Below are positions 25,027 through 34,505 of a stretch of 64,000 nucleotides of DNA, one piece after another. A program made the translations under genes and the position numbers. Origin of the DNA: Treponema_B putidum (lineage in GTDB: Bacteria > Spirochaetota > Spirochaetia > Treponematales > Treponemataceae). The notes beneath the pieces were generated by a model that was not told the DNA's origin, made no database searches, and saw only the letters and a program-made list of their open reading frames with translations. The stretch lies in NCBI RefSeq assembly GCF_007830595.1, contig NZ_VLLD01000003.1; one strand, given 5' to 3'. The stretch's first letter is position 1. Every line of letters begins with the position of its first letter.

Positions 25027-25932
25027 ATGACTACTTCAAACAGGAAATATAAAGACTCAGTGTTTGTCGACCTTTTCAGTGAAGATGAAAAGGCTAAGGA
25101 AAATTTCTTGTCGCTTTATAATGCTTTACATGGAACAAGTCTGCCGCTTTCGTCTCCTGTCGAAAATATACGGCTTGAGAACGTTATGTACATGAACATA
25201 ATCAACGATGTTTCCTGCCTTGTAGATAATAAGATTATTGTGCTTGCAGAGCACCAATCCACAATAAACGAAAATATGCCGTTACGCTTTTTAGAATACA
25301 TCGCCCGGATCTATGAAAAACTGCAAGCACCGACAGACAGGTATTTAAGAAAATTGTCAAAAATACCTACGCCTGAATTCTATGTTTTTTATAATGGCAA
25401 GGAAGACTATCCTGAAACTACGGTTCTAAAACTTTCGGATGCATTTATAACAAAGCCCGAACACGCTCCGCTGGAACTTACGGTTCAAGTACTTAATATC
25501 AACACGGACAAAGCAAACAAAATCTTAGCAGACTGCAAACCGCTTGAAGAATACAGTCTCTTTGTAGAAGAGGTAAGAAAACAAACCCAACTTGACAGCG
25601 AAAACGGCTTTACCAATGCGGTAAAAATATGTATAGAAAAAGGAATCTTAAGAGAATATTTACAGCGAAAATCACGGGAGGTAATAAATATGTTAGTAGC
25701 AGAATACGACTATGATACGGATATTGCGGTACAGAGGGAAGAAAGTTTAAGGATAGGTATCCAGCAAGGTATCCGGCAAGGTGTACAACAAGGCATACAA
25801 CAAGGCTTTGCCGACGGTTCATACAAAAAAGCTCTTGAAACGGCAAAATTGATGAAACATGCGAATTGTGAACTTGATTTTATTATGCAGATGACCGGTC
25901 TCAGTAAAGAAGAAGTGGAAGCACTGAATTAG
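25027..25932 (+). CDS. Rpn-family recombination-promoting nuclease / transposase-like protein
   Basis: 301 residues of the PD-(D/E)XK nuclease group annotated as Rpn or 'putative transposase'. N-terminus 'TTSNRKYKDSVFVDLFSEDE', core 'IIVLAEHQSTINENMPLRFL' (the ExQ nuclease pattern) and 'TPEFYVFYNGKEDYPE'. Near the C-terminus the usual Gln/Gly repeat appears ('GIQQGIRQGVQQGIQQGF'). Known members promote RecA-independent recombination. A fragment with the same N-terminus is at 31533-31754. Confidence 0.9.
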   Translation: MTTSNRKYKDSVFVDLFSEDEKAKENFLSLYNALHGTSLPLSSPVENIRLENVMYMNIINDVSCLVDNKIIVLAEHQSTINENMPLRFLEYIARIYEKLQAPTDRYLRKLSKIPTPEFYVFYNGKEDYPETTVLKLSDAFITKPEHAPLELTVQVLNINTDKANKILADCKPLEEYSLFVEEVRKQTQLDSENGFTNAVKICIEKGILREYLQRKSREVINMLVAEYDYDTDIAVQREESLRIGIQQGIRQGVQQGIQQGFADGSYKKALETAKLMKHANCELDFIMQMTGLSKEEVEALN

Positions 25933-25969
25933 TTGATAATTGCTTAATTACACATTACCAATTAAATCT

Positions 25970-26014
25970 ACCGCTTTCAAGTTGGGGTGTCTTTCGGCTT
26001 GGGGCGGTTTTTTT
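25970..26014 (+). terminator. terminator after the Rpn-type gene
   Basis: ACCGC (25970-25974) pairs with GCGGT (26004-26008), helped by an inner CAAG/CTTG, followed by seven T residues. The stem is short, so confidence is moderate. Confidence 0.5.
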
Positions 26015-26092
26015 GTGCGCGGGTATACTGGGATAACACGTACCCTTGAATCTCCAACATTATGAGTATATAATATATACAAGGAGAGACTT

Positions 26093-27028
26093 ATGGAATA
26101 TGAAGGTAGAATTTGCAGGCCTCCTATGGAGAGAGCCTCTTTTATGCTTCCCGTAATGGCCGGCTGTTCATATAATAAGTGTAAGTTTTGTAATTTATTC
26201 CGCAGTATAAAATATAGGGAATTACCTCTTTCGCAAATTGAAGAGGAGCTTATACGCGTAAAAGATTTAAACGGCAGCCTTTCAAAAATTTTTTTAGGAG
26301 ACGGAAGCGCATTCAATTTAAAAACGGAACATCTTTTAAAAATATTGAATTTAATTCATAAGTATTTTCCCGATTGTAATTGCATAAATACGGATGCTAC
26401 AATTACAGGCATTTTACAAAAAACCGATACAGAATTGGAAACCCTATATGCGCAAGGTATAAGAACTCTTTATATCGGAATAGAAAGCGGTTTAGACGAT
26501 GTTCTTTTATTTATGAATAAGGATCACACAAGAGCCGAAGCCGAAAAAGCTGTATCAAAAATACAAAAGTACGGCTACAAGTTTGGCGCCCACATTATGA
26601 CGGGTATTGCAGGAAAAGGCAGGAGCATTGAAAATGCCGAGTCAACGGCAGAATTTTTAAACAAGACAAAACCCATTCGCGTTATAAATTTTTCAATGTT
26701 TCTCCACAATGAAGTTCCTCTTTATAAAGACATAAAAGCGGGAAAATATGAGGCTGCAAGCGAGATGGAAAACCTTAAAGAAGAAAAAAGATTGATCGAG
26801 CTTTTAGGCAATGAATCTTCCCCTATCTTTTATGACGGTTTCCATGATTATCTGGAGTTTAGAGTAAGAGGAATTCTTCCAAAAGATAGGGACAAGATGC
26901 TAAAAAACGTTCAAGCCAAAATTGAAAGCTATAACCCTCTACAAAATGATTACTCTTTTGTAAGCGGAGAATGCACTCCTTCTCTTGAAAAAGCTGACGG
27001 CTCAGGCAAAATATGGAAGACTGCCTAG
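26093..27028 (+). CDS. radical SAM protein (B12-independent, Elp3/HemN-like fold)
   Basis: 311 residues. The iron-sulphur motif is 'GCSYNKCKFCNLF' near residue 24, as in the COG1032-like oxidoreductase family, followed by 'IFLGDGSAFNLKTEHLLKIL' and 'TLYIGIESGLDDVL' (SAM-binding elements). Preceded by AAGGAGAG and a TATAATATA box. No substrate can be inferred from the neighbours. Confidence 0.88.
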   Translation: MEYEGRICRPPMERASFMLPVMAGCSYNKCKFCNLFRSIKYRELPLSQIEEELIRVKDLNGSLSKIFLGDGSAFNLKTEHLLKILNLIHKYFPDCNCINTDATITGILQKTDTELETLYAQGIRTLYIGIESGLDDVLLFMNKDHTRAEAEKAVSKIQKYGYKFGAHIMTGIAGKGRSIENAESTAEFLNKTKPIRVINFSMFLHNEVPLYKDIKAGKYEAASEMENLKEEKRLIELLGNESSPIFYDGFHDYLEFRVRGILPKDRDKMLKNVQAKIESYNPLQNDYSFVSGECTPSLEKADGSGKIWKTA

Positions 27029-27064
27029 ATAGAATCTAAGGCAAAACTCCTAGTTTGCAAATTT

Positions 27065-28447
27065 TCAATCCGTAACAGAACGGAGCCATTTACCTGACCT
27101 GATACGCCAAAGCCCCAAGAGGGCCTTAAAAGGTTCTTCGCTAAAAAGACAAATATAAATTCCCCATGCCGGAATAGAGGTATAAATAGATAAAAAATAG
27201 GCCAGAGGAATGGAGACACACCACATAACGGCCGTATCGCAGATTATACCGAAACGGGTATCGCCTCCGGCTCTTATTATGCCGACAAGCATACACATAT
27301 TAAAGGCCTTTAACGGATAACAGCAGGCTAAAATTATAAAAAGCTTCATTACGGTCTGCAAAACTATTTCTTCTACATTAAAGAAAATCGGGGTCAAATA
27401 CGAAATCGGGATAAGCATTGCACCGACAAAAGCCGCAACAAAGGGAGCAAAGATTGAAACCTTCGCCGCATAAGTTTTTGCCTCGTCATAATTTTTCTCG
27501 CCGATTTTTTTTCCTATTAAGACACTGACTCCATTACCTAAGCCTATAAAAATAACCCATGTCAACATAGAAACCGTGTTTGTAATATTGTAAGCGGCAT
27601 AGGCAAAGGTACTGACTCCTGCAAATATTTTATGATGAAATGTAATACCTAATGACCACAAAGATTCGTTTATTAAAACCGGTAAGACTATTGCAAAGTA
27701 TTGTCTGATAAATTTAAGATCAAAGTCAAAATGATTTTTTAGTTTTCCGAGTATGGGATATTTCTTTTTCTTTGTTACCGAAAAAAGAATTATAAGCTCG
27801 GCGACTCTGGAAGCTACAGTTGCAATAGCAGCTCCTCTGACCCCAAGAGCAGGAAAGCCCAACAAACCGAAAATCAAAATAGCATTCAGTATAAGATTTA
27901 CAAAAAGTGAAACTAGTGTTGCACCGACCGCTACCCTTACCTTTTCTATAGAACGCAGGGTAATCATAAAAATAAAGTTTACCGCAAAGGGTAAAAAACA
28001 AAACGCCGAAACACTGAGATAGTCTACTCCTTTTTCTATTACAGCCTCATCCTTTGAATAAAGGGATAAAATTTCTTTCGGGAAAATAGAGCAAGCTAAG
28101 GTAAAGAGGGTACTGAAAAAAACTGCAACAATGAGAGAAACGGTAAAGGTTTTTTGTAAGCCTTTAAAATCTTTTTTACCCCAAAATTGAGCGGTAAAAA
28201 CCATACCGCCCGAACCTATGCCGTACAAAATCAAGTTCAATAAAAAGAATAATTGATTCCCCAGCCCTACTGCCGCAAGCTCGATAGTGCCGAGCCGCCC
28301 TATCATTATTGTATCCAATATATTTACAAAAGAGCTTATAAAATTTTGCAATATTATGGGCACGGCAATTATAAATAAGTTTTTTAAAAAAGATTTATCA
28401 GAAAATACCGATCTTAAATTTACAACCGGTTTTGAATTTACAGTCAT
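27065..28447 (-). CDS. MATE-family multidrug efflux transporter
   Basis: 460 residues with 12 predicted membrane segments. N-terminal 'IAVPIILQNFISSFVNILDT' and 'GRLGTIELAAVGLGNQLFF' match the MATE N-lobe; the second lobe repeats the pattern ('GISTFAYAAYNITNTVS'-like region near residue 280). Expels organic cations with Na+ or H+. Convergent with the radical SAM gene. Confidence 0.92.
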   Translation of the reverse strand: MTVNSKPVVNLRSVFSDKSFLKNLFIIAVPIILQNFISSFVNILDTIMIGRLGTIELAAVGLGNQLFFLLNLILYGIGSGGMVFTAQFWGKKDFKGLQKTFTVSLIVAVFFSTLFTLACSIFPKEILSLYSKDEAVIEKGVDYLSVSAFCFLPFAVNFIFMITLRSIEKVRVAVGATLVSLFVNLILNAILIFGLLGFPALGVRGAAIATVASRVAELIILFSVTKKKKYPILGKLKNHFDFDLKFIRQYFAIVLPVLINESLWSLGITFHHKIFAGVSTFAYAAYNITNTVSMLTWVIFIGLGNGVSVLIGKKIGEKNYDEAKTYAAKVSIFAPFVAAFVGAMLIPISYLTPIFFNVEEIVLQTVMKLFIILACCYPLKAFNMCMLVGIIRAGGDTRFGIICDTAVMWCVSIPLAYFLSIYTSIPAWGIYICLFSEEPFKALLGLWRIRSGKWLRSVTD

Positions 28448-28467
28448 AAGTTTCCAAGCTCCTCGTG

Positions 28468-29283
28468 TTAAAAATGTAAAATTTCATTTCGATGCTTTAT
28501 TCCTAAAAGAGATAAATTATTTTCAAGGCTGATACTTTGATCATAATTATCTTTTAGGTCAATCAAAAACCTGTTCATAGAAAAGTGCTGATAAAGATAA
28601 ATTTGCGGTTCTTTTTTATCCGCATATAAATTCTTCATTTCATTTGCATAAGCATAAAATAAGCCGCGGGGTTTAAGCTCACTGTAGCCCACAAGCCATA
28701 TAGGGCAGCCCAGTTTTTTTTGAAGTTCAGCCGTTTTTTGAGCCGTAAAAATTTGAGACTCTTCATAGAATTTTTTAAAAGAACCGTCCTCAGCTTTTTT
28801 TAAAATATAATCGAGCTGTTTTGTCTTTGCAGTATGGATAGGCGTTTTGTTTAGGATAATAACATTCTTTCTAAAATCGATTCCGAACGAGGGATTTTTT
28901 TTAAAGAAGTTATCGGCAATCTTTCCTGCAAGACCCACAAGATATTTTTGATTTTTATGAAGCTGCTCATTTTTCCCCGGATTATCGCCCACAACGATGA
29001 GCTTGATTTCGTCATCTTCGCTGACCAAATTCCAAGAATGATTATACACAATCGGAGTTTCTACAGGATAGGGAGGAGTTTTATTAGCTAGAGCCGCCTC
29101 TTCTTGAAGCACGGCCAAGCCCTCCTTAAAAAATGAAGCATTTTCTTTTTTAAAAGATTGGGCGGCACAGTTTTCTAAAGAAGGCTCCTTATATCTATAC
29201 CCTAAAATATCAAGGTAATGCATACATTCATTTTTATACTCGCTTTTAAATTTGCAAAAAGCGTTCCATTTATATTTTTCCAT
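28468..29283 (-). CDS. uracil-DNA-glycosylase-like protein
   Basis: 271 residues. The central part resembles the UDG superfamily: 'IKLIVVGDNPGKNEQ' (like the GExPG active-site loop), 'VIILNKTPIHTAKT' (like the second conserved strand) and 'IYLYQHFSMNRF' near the C-terminus (like the HPS loop). The match is partial and the N-terminal 60 residues are unplaced. Could be a base-excision-repair enzyme or a catalytically altered relative. Starts 21 nt upstream of the MATE gene and is probably co-transcribed with it. Confidence 0.55.
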   Translation of the reverse strand: MEKYKWNAFCKFKSEYKNECMHYLDILGYRYKEPSLENCAAQSFKKENASFFKEGLAVLQEEAALANKTPPYPVETPIVYNHSWNLVSEDDEIKLIVVGDNPGKNEQLHKNQKYLVGLAGKIADNFFKKNPSFGIDFRKNVIILNKTPIHTAKTKQLDYILKKAEDGSFKKFYEESQIFTAQKTAELQKKLGCPIWLVGYSELKPRGLFYAYANEMKNLYADKKEPQIYLYQHFSMNRFLIDLKDNYDQSISLENNLSLLGIKHRNEILHF

Positions 29284-29328
29284 CAGCGGACTATTATATC
29301 AGATTACCTATGTTTTTGAAAAGCACCG

Positions 29329-29390
29329 TTGGTAATTGATTAATGGACAATCTGTAATGTAATTACCAATTATCCATTAAACATTACCAA
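29329..29390. repeat. imperfect palindrome built on TTGGTAAT / ATTACCAA
   Basis: TTGGTAATTGATTAATGGA at the left mirrors TCCATTAAACATTACCAA at the right. Related AATTGGTAAT or ATTACCAATTA pieces occur at about 19620-19650, 25950-25965 and 52615-52628, always between genes. Reads as a small dispersed palindromic repeat. Confidence 0.6.
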
Positions 29391-29395
29391 TTAAA

Positions 29396-31507
29396 TTATA
29401 CTTTAAATTTGGAAACTTCGTTTGCCAAATTTTCAATGCTTTGCTTGTTCTTTTGACTTATTTCATTTACTTCCTGAACGGCATTGCTGATTTGTACGGC
29501 ACCGGAAGCCATCTCGTTCATGCTGTCGGTGATAACGCGGGTAAGCTCATCGAGTTTTTGCATTTCTTGAGCTACATTCTCACCGCCTCGCAGCATTTCG
29601 GCGGAACCGTCATTTACCTGATTGGTTATCATATTGATGTCTCGAATAGCCGTCAAAACTTCCTTGCTGCCGTTCTCCTGTTCACGCATAGCATTCATTA
29701 GGTTTTGGCTCATCGTTCTAACTTGCTCGGAAAGGGCAAAAATAGCGTTAAATTTTTCTTCTGCCGTTCTTGAAGAGGCTGAAAGAGTTTCAATTTCGCC
29801 TGAAAGAACTTTAAGCGTTTCGGTAATGGTTTTACCTTGCGTGCTGGATTCCTCAGCGAGTTTACGGATTTCGTCGGCAACGACGGCAAAACCTTTTCCC
29901 GCTTCGCCTGCGTGGGCGGCTTCGATTGCAGCATTCATCGCCAAAAGGTTTGTCTGGCTTGCAATGTGCTGAATGACGCTTGAAGCTTCCAAAAGGCTGC
30001 CTGACTCTTCGGCAATACGTTGGGTTACGCTGTTTGCGCCTGAAATTGTCTCTTTACCGTCTGCAGTAGCGTTTGCAAGAGTTTTTATAACATCATCCGT
30101 TTTGCCGAGGGTTTGTGTGATGGAAGCTATGTTCCCGACCATCTGCTCGATAGCCGAAGAAGATTCTGCAACGCTCGCCGCCTGATTTTCGATACTGCCG
30201 TTAAGCTGTTTTATCGTGCGGATAATTTCTTCAATAGTAGCTGCCGTTTCGCTGACGCTTGCAGCTTGTGTAAGTGTCTGCTGCTTTACACCTTCGATAT
30301 TTGCACTTATTTGGTGCACGGCACTTGCGGTTTCGGTCATGTTCGACGCAAGCTCGCTGCCTATATTTTCCATATCAACAGTGTTTAGACTTACTTGTTT
30401 AACAGATGAACCTATCTTTGAAATAGTTTGGTTAAAGTATTCGGATAGGTCGGTAATCTCATCATTACCGTGAACAGGAAGCCTAACGGTAAGGTCGCCT
30501 TCACCCTGAGCAATGTTTTTAAGAACTTTAACAGCAATATTTATCGGCTTAATCATTCCTCTGGCAACAAAAAAGACTATTACCAGCGCAGCAGATATAA
30601 TCACTGTTCCGATACCTAACACCGAAGTACGCAAAGCATCGACATCTCCCATAAACTCTCTTACCGGAGCGCGGATAATAACCGACCAACCGGCTGTTTT
30701 CATCGTCGCAAAAGAAGCTATATAGGATTTACCCTGATATGTATAATAACCGACATCGTTTTTATCGGTACTCAGAACATGCTTCAAAAAAGCGGCAGTC
30801 GAAACAAGTTCGCTGTTTGTCTTTGCTTGCTCAATAATATTAACTTGGTTTTTGACAAGCTCGTTATCGTTATCGGCTATAATAACACCTCTGTCACCCA
30901 TCATATAACAATTACCGGTTTTACCTACGACGATGTCAGATATATATTCCGATAACCGTAAGCCGTTTATGTCGGCTGATAAGACCCCGACTATATTATG
31001 CGTAGAATCGAAAATAGGAACAGCAAAGGTTGTTACGAGCGTTCCTGCAGCCCTTTCTATATAGGGTTCTGTAGCAAAGTTTTTCCCTGCAAAAGCCGTT
31101 TTAAACCATTCTCTGTCGCTTACCTGAACTGAACCTCCTGTATAATAAAAATTTCCGCTTTTATCGCTTACATTCATTTCTTTTATCTTATCATTAAAAC
31201 TTGCTTCTCTCTGTAAAATAGCTACTTTTTCGCTATATGAATAAGAAGAATCATATAAAGCGGGCATCCTTGCAACGCCTTCAAGGAATTGCCATAAGGC
31301 GGTAACACGCCCGTCAATAATTTCTGCCGTATCATTTGCCTTATCAATTAAGTGCGTTTCTACCTTTTCCGTAACGGCTCTGCGTGCTCTGCGGGTGGCA
31401 AGAAAACCTTCCGTAGAAGAGGCGATAGCTATCAATAATCCGAAGATTATGATCAATTTATTCCGCAATGAAAAACGTTTTTTAGTTTTACTCTTTTTAT
31501 TGTCCAT
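29396..31507 (-). CDS. methyl-accepting chemotaxis protein
   Basis: Complete 703-residue receptor: N-terminal membrane helix ('LIIIFGLLIAIASS'), periplasmic dCache domain to about residue 285 ('GGSVQVSDREWFKTAF', 'TLVTTFAVPIFDSTHNIVGV'), second membrane helix (about 296-318), HAMP and signalling domain with tip 'QTNLLAMNAAIEAAHAGEAG'. AAGGAG precedes the ATG. Near-identical signalling half to the receptor at 1-1718; the sensing halves differ, though both are of Cache type. It lies within the segment that separates the two cobalamin blocks. Confidence 0.96.
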   Translation of the reverse strand: MDNKKSKTKKRFSLRNKLIIIFGLLIAIASSTEGFLATRRARRAVTEKVETHLIDKANDTAEIIDGRVTALWQFLEGVARMPALYDSSYSYSEKVAILQREASFNDKIKEMNVSDKSGNFYYTGGSVQVSDREWFKTAFAGKNFATEPYIERAAGTLVTTFAVPIFDSTHNIVGVLSADINGLRLSEYISDIVVGKTGNCYMMGDRGVIIADNDNELVKNQVNIIEQAKTNSELVSTAAFLKHVLSTDKNDVGYYTYQGKSYIASFATMKTAGWSVIIRAPVREFMGDVDALRTSVLGIGTVIISAALVIVFFVARGMIKPINIAVKVLKNIAQGEGDLTVRLPVHGNDEITDLSEYFNQTISKIGSSVKQVSLNTVDMENIGSELASNMTETASAVHQISANIEGVKQQTLTQAASVSETAATIEEIIRTIKQLNGSIENQAASVAESSSAIEQMVGNIASITQTLGKTDDVIKTLANATADGKETISGANSVTQRIAEESGSLLEASSVIQHIASQTNLLAMNAAIEAAHAGEAGKGFAVVADEIRKLAEESSTQGKTITETLKVLSGEIETLSASSRTAEEKFNAIFALSEQVRTMSQNLMNAMREQENGSKEVLTAIRDINMITNQVNDGSAEMLRGGENVAQEMQKLDELTRVITDSMNEMASGAVQISNAVQEVNEISQKNKQSIENLANEVSKFKV

Positions 31508-31532
31508 AGTAAAAAACTCCTTACAGTTTTAT

Positions 31533-31754
31533 TTAATTTAAGGGCAGAACCCTTAAAATCTCCCATATTATTTTTAGATTGACGGGTCTCAATCTGGGTG
31601 AGAATTTATTAGGGCATAGGAAAAGCTCCCGGCTGCAAGGCATTACATAGCGATAGAAAAGTTCATTTTGTGTTTTCATCTTCGGTAAAAATATCGGCAG
31701 ATGGTCAATCGGTTTTATGCAGCAGTCTTCGTATTTTTTGTTTGCCGTACTCAT
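31533..31754 (-). pseudogene. truncated remnant of an Rpn-type gene
   Basis: A 73-codon frame starting 'MSTANKKYEDC', matching the start of the Rpn protein at 25027 (MTTSNRKYKDS), then losing similarity, so it is probably a decayed or frameshifted 5' fragment. The upstream region is also alike: TATAATAGAAC, AGGAAAAAG, ATG. Opposite orientation to the intact copy. Confidence 0.5.
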
Positions 31755-31845
31755 AACTTTTTCCTAACTCGTTCTATTATAGCATAGATTAGCGTATTTT
31801 AAAAGAGATAAATATAGATATTTAACAATAAAATTAAGAAAACAC

Positions 31846-32892
31846 TTAGCAATCTTCTGCAACCGAGACGGTTACACCCTCGTGCTTAAACTTGTCTAAA
31901 ATTATTTTGCCTCCGAGGAGGAAGGCGGAAGGGGCCGAAACATTATAAACTCCGACGGTTTTTTTTACAAAGTCGGACTTTTCAAAATCATCTTCTATTC
32001 TTTCTATTTGACTTTTAGAAAAAAAGACGGGATTTATTTTTAATTCTTTTGCAAATTCAAGCAAACCTTTTTCATCTTTTTTTAACTCTATCGAGGCTAT
32101 CGCCTTAACTGCCTTTAAGTCTTTATTTATTGAATCAAGGGCATGCTTTACCGCCTCGGCAACCGTTTCTTTATCCACACCCTTTTTTAAGCCTATCCCT
32201 AAGTTTAAATTTTTAGGCACCAAGTGAACCATGGGAAAGGGACTGCATAATGCCGATACGTCCTTTCTTTTTTTATTTGAAACGATGATAAGGCCTTCAA
32301 GTTTTTTTTCTTCGGTTAAAGCCTTTAGCTTTGAATTAAAATTTTTTTCTTGTAAAATAAAAAGATGCGGGTAATTTATGAGCGGTGCCTTATCTTCGGA
32401 ATAAAAGCCTATAGATTTTTCGTCTACCATAAGGGCGGTAATTATTTTCGCGTCCTCCATTGACAAGATAGCATAATTGTTTTTTTGAGCAAACAAGTCG
32501 ACGGCTTCTATATTTCGGCCATCGGAAGCCGTTGTAATTACGCTAACAGCACCGATGGCTTTTGCTATTCTTTCAGTGAGAGCATTGGCTCCTCCCAAGT
32601 GTCCCGACAAAAGCGAGATTACAAAACGCCCCAAATCATCGATCACGATTACCGCAGGATCTTGAGTTTTATCTTTTATATAATTCTTTATCATGCGGAC
32701 GGCAATACCGGTAGAAGAAATAAAAACAAGGGCATCCTTATTTTTAAAATCATCAGGAATAAGGGAGCGGATACCTCCGGCTGTTTTTGCGTTATAAAAA
32801 TGCTCAATTATCCAATCGTCTATCAAATCTGATAATTTTTCTCCCAATAAATTTCCTTTTTCGGTAAATGAATAGACCGCTATTTTTTTCAT
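31846..32892 (-). CDS. cbiG: cobalt-precorrin-5A hydrolase (CbiG)
   Basis: 348 residues. Opens the lactone ring of cobalt-precorrin-5A in the anaerobic B12 pathway. Signature stretches include 'DLGRFVISLLSGHLGGANAL' (cut here), 'VSVITTASDGRN', and the C-terminal CbiG domain 'LNLGIGLKKGVDKETV' with 'ASIELKKDEKGLLEFA'. Its start overlaps the stop of cbiF by 4 nt, so the two are coupled. Confidence 0.93.
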   Translation of the reverse strand: MKKIAVYSFTEKGNLLGEKLSDLIDDWIIEHFYNAKTAGGIRSLIPDDFKNKDALVFISSTGIAVRMIKNYIKDKTQDPAVIVIDDLGRFVISLLSGHLGGANALTERIAKAIGAVSVITTASDGRNIEAVDLFAQKNNYAILSMEDAKIITALMVDEKSIGFYSEDKAPLINYPHLFILQEKNFNSKLKALTEEKKLEGLIIVSNKKRKDVSALCSPFPMVHLVPKNLNLGIGLKKGVDKETVAEAVKHALDSINKDLKAVKAIASIELKKDEKGLLEFAKELKINPVFFSKSQIERIEDDFEKSDFVKKTVGVYNVSAPSAFLLGGKIILDKFKHEGVTVSVAEDC

Positions 32893-33638
32893 TTTTCCGC
32901 TTTTCTGAATTCGTGAGAAAATTCGGGATTATAAAGCTGAGACCTTTCATAATCTCCAGCGATAAAATTCCCTACCAAGATTTGAGCTGTTTTATTTACA
33001 CCGGCTTTTTTCACTTTTTGAGCAATATTGCCGAGAGTTCCTATGATTATTTCTTGATCTTCCCAAGAGGCCTTGTAAATTACGGCAACAGGGGTAGCTT
33101 CATCCTTATAGCCCTTAAGGAGTTCTGCAACTACATTTTCTATATTTTGCACAGACAAAAAAATCGCCATCGAGGCCTTGTGTGCTGCAAGACTTGCCAG
33201 TTTTTCATCTTGAGGAACAGGGGTGCGTCCTTCCATGCGGGTCAAAATAACTGTCTGGCTTACATCGGGAAGAGTAAACTCTTTTTTGATGGCCGCCGCC
33301 GCTGCCGCATAAGAGCTAACGCCCGGGATAACCTCATAGTCTATCTTTAGCTTATCAAGTGCATCCATCTGTTCCCTGATAGCCCCGTAAATTGAAGGGT
33401 CTCCGGTGTGGAGCCTCACAACCTGAGCACTTCGATTTTCATTCATAACTTTGATAACTTCTTCAAGAGTCATTGAAGCCGAATTATAGGTTTTGCAATT
33501 ATGCTTTGCAAACATAAGGTGCTCCGCTGAAACCAAAGACCCCGCATAAATAATAACATCGGCTTTTTCAATCAGTTTGCGCCCTTTTACCGTAATTAAA
33601 TCAGGATCCCCTGGACCCGCTCCTACAAAATAAACCAT
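32889..33638 (-). CDS. cbiF: cobalt-precorrin-4 C11-methyltransferase (CbiF/CobM)
   Basis: 249 residues, SAM-dependent. 'VYFVGAGPGDPDLITVKGRK', 'VRLHTGDPSIYGAIREQM' and 'VIPGVSSYAAAAAAI' are the diagnostic blocks. First gene of cbiF-cbiG, with its own promoter; the next pathway steps (cbiH, cbiJ) are 8.6 kb further along the same strand. Confidence 0.94.
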   Translation of the reverse strand: MVYFVGAGPGDPDLITVKGRKLIEKADVIIYAGSLVSAEHLMFAKHNCKTYNSASMTLEEVIKVMNENRSAQVVRLHTGDPSIYGAIREQMDALDKLKIDYEVIPGVSSYAAAAAAIKKEFTLPDVSQTVILTRMEGRTPVPQDEKLASLAAHKASMAIFLSVQNIENVVAELLKGYKDEATPVAVIYKASWEDQEIIIGTLGNIAQKVKKAGVNKTAQILVGNFIAGDYERSQLYNPEFSHEFRKAEK

Positions 33639-33667
33639 AATATTCCTTTTTTGTTTTTATAATAATT

Positions 33668-33697
33668 ATTCTACTATTCTTTAAAGGGATGTGTCAA
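33668..33697 (-). promoter_or_regulatory. promoter of cbiF-cbiG
   Basis: TTGACA (33697-33692), 18-nt spacer, TAGAAT (33673-33668) on the minus strand. The 5' leader is only about 25 nt, too short for a cobalamin riboswitch. Confidence 0.65.
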
Positions 33698-33711
33698 CGG
33701 CTAAAAACCCC

Positions 33712-33740
33712 TTACATAAATATTAAAAATCATATATAAT
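33712..33740 (+). promoter_or_regulatory. promoter of parA, nearly leaderless
   Basis: TTACAT (33712-33717), 17-nt spacer, TATAAT (33735-33740). The expected transcription start is about 3 nt before the parA ATG (33750), and no Shine-Dalgarno is present in the AAAATAATT between them. Confidence 0.55.
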
Positions 33741-33749
33741 AAAATAATT

Positions 33750-34505
33750 ATGGGAAAAACATTTGTTTTTGTAAACCAAAAGGGCGGGGTCGGGAAGACG
33801 ACTTCCGTGATTAATTTGGGTGCATACATTGCACTGGCAGGAAAAAAAACTCTTTTAATAGACTTTGACCCTCAAGGGAATATGTCTTCCGGTGTCGGAA
33901 TTCAAAAAAAGCGGCCTACCGTTTATGATGCCCTTGCCCAAAAGACCTCAATAAAAAATACTATCTACCCTACTACGGTAAAAAATTTATCGGCAATTCC
34001 GGCCTCTATAGACCTTTCAGGAGCAACAGTAGAGCTCGTGGAAGAAGCCGACAGGGAATTCTATCTTAAAAATTTAGTCGAACCCGTAAAAGGCGAATAT
34101 GACTACATCTTAATCGACTGCCCTCCGTCTTTGGGCATCTTGACCTTAAACGGATTGGCCGCAGCCGATCAAGTGTACATACCTCTCCAATGCGAATACT
34201 TTGCCCTCGAAGGATTAACCCTCCTTTTGCAGACCGTTCAAAGGGTACAGCAGAGCATTAACCCTTCACTTGAAATAGGCGGAATATTTTTTACTATGTT
34301 CGATTCAAGAACGAATCTTGCCCAAGAAGTTGTACAACAGGTATCCTCATATTTTAAGGACAAGGTTTTTTCAACCATTGTCCCGCGGAATGTAAGGCTA
34401 TCCGAAGCTCCCTCACATGGAGTTCCGATTTGCAATTATGACGCAAAATGTACGGGAGCAAGGAGTTACGAAAAACTTGCAGATGAGGTACTGAACCGTG
34501 GCTAA
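33750..34505 (+). CDS. parA: chromosome partitioning ATPase ParA/Soj
   Basis: 251 residues. Deviant Walker A 'QKGGVGKTTS', then 'LLIDFDPQGNMSSGVG' and 'YILIDCPPSLGILTLNGL'. Binds DNA non-specifically and moves ParB-parS complexes. Short N-terminus without the HTH of plasmid type Ia, so the chromosomal Soj type. Overlaps parB by 8 nt. Confidence 0.95.
   Translation: MGKTFVFVNQKGGVGKTTSVINLGAYIALAGKKTLLIDFDPQGNMSSGVGIQKKRPTVYDALAQKTSIKNTIYPTTVKNLSAIPASIDLSGATVELVEEADREFYLKNLVEPVKGEYDYILIDCPPSLGILTLNGLAAADQVYIPLQCEYFALEGLTLLLQTVQRVQQSINPSLEIGGIFFTMFDSRTNLAQEVVQQVSSYFKDKVFSTIVPRNVRLSEAPSHGVPICNYDAKCTGARSYEKLADEVLNRG

Noticed and set aside
33639..33749. Cobalamin riboswitch ahead of cbiF
   Set aside because: The leader is about 25 nt and lacks the B12-box pattern.
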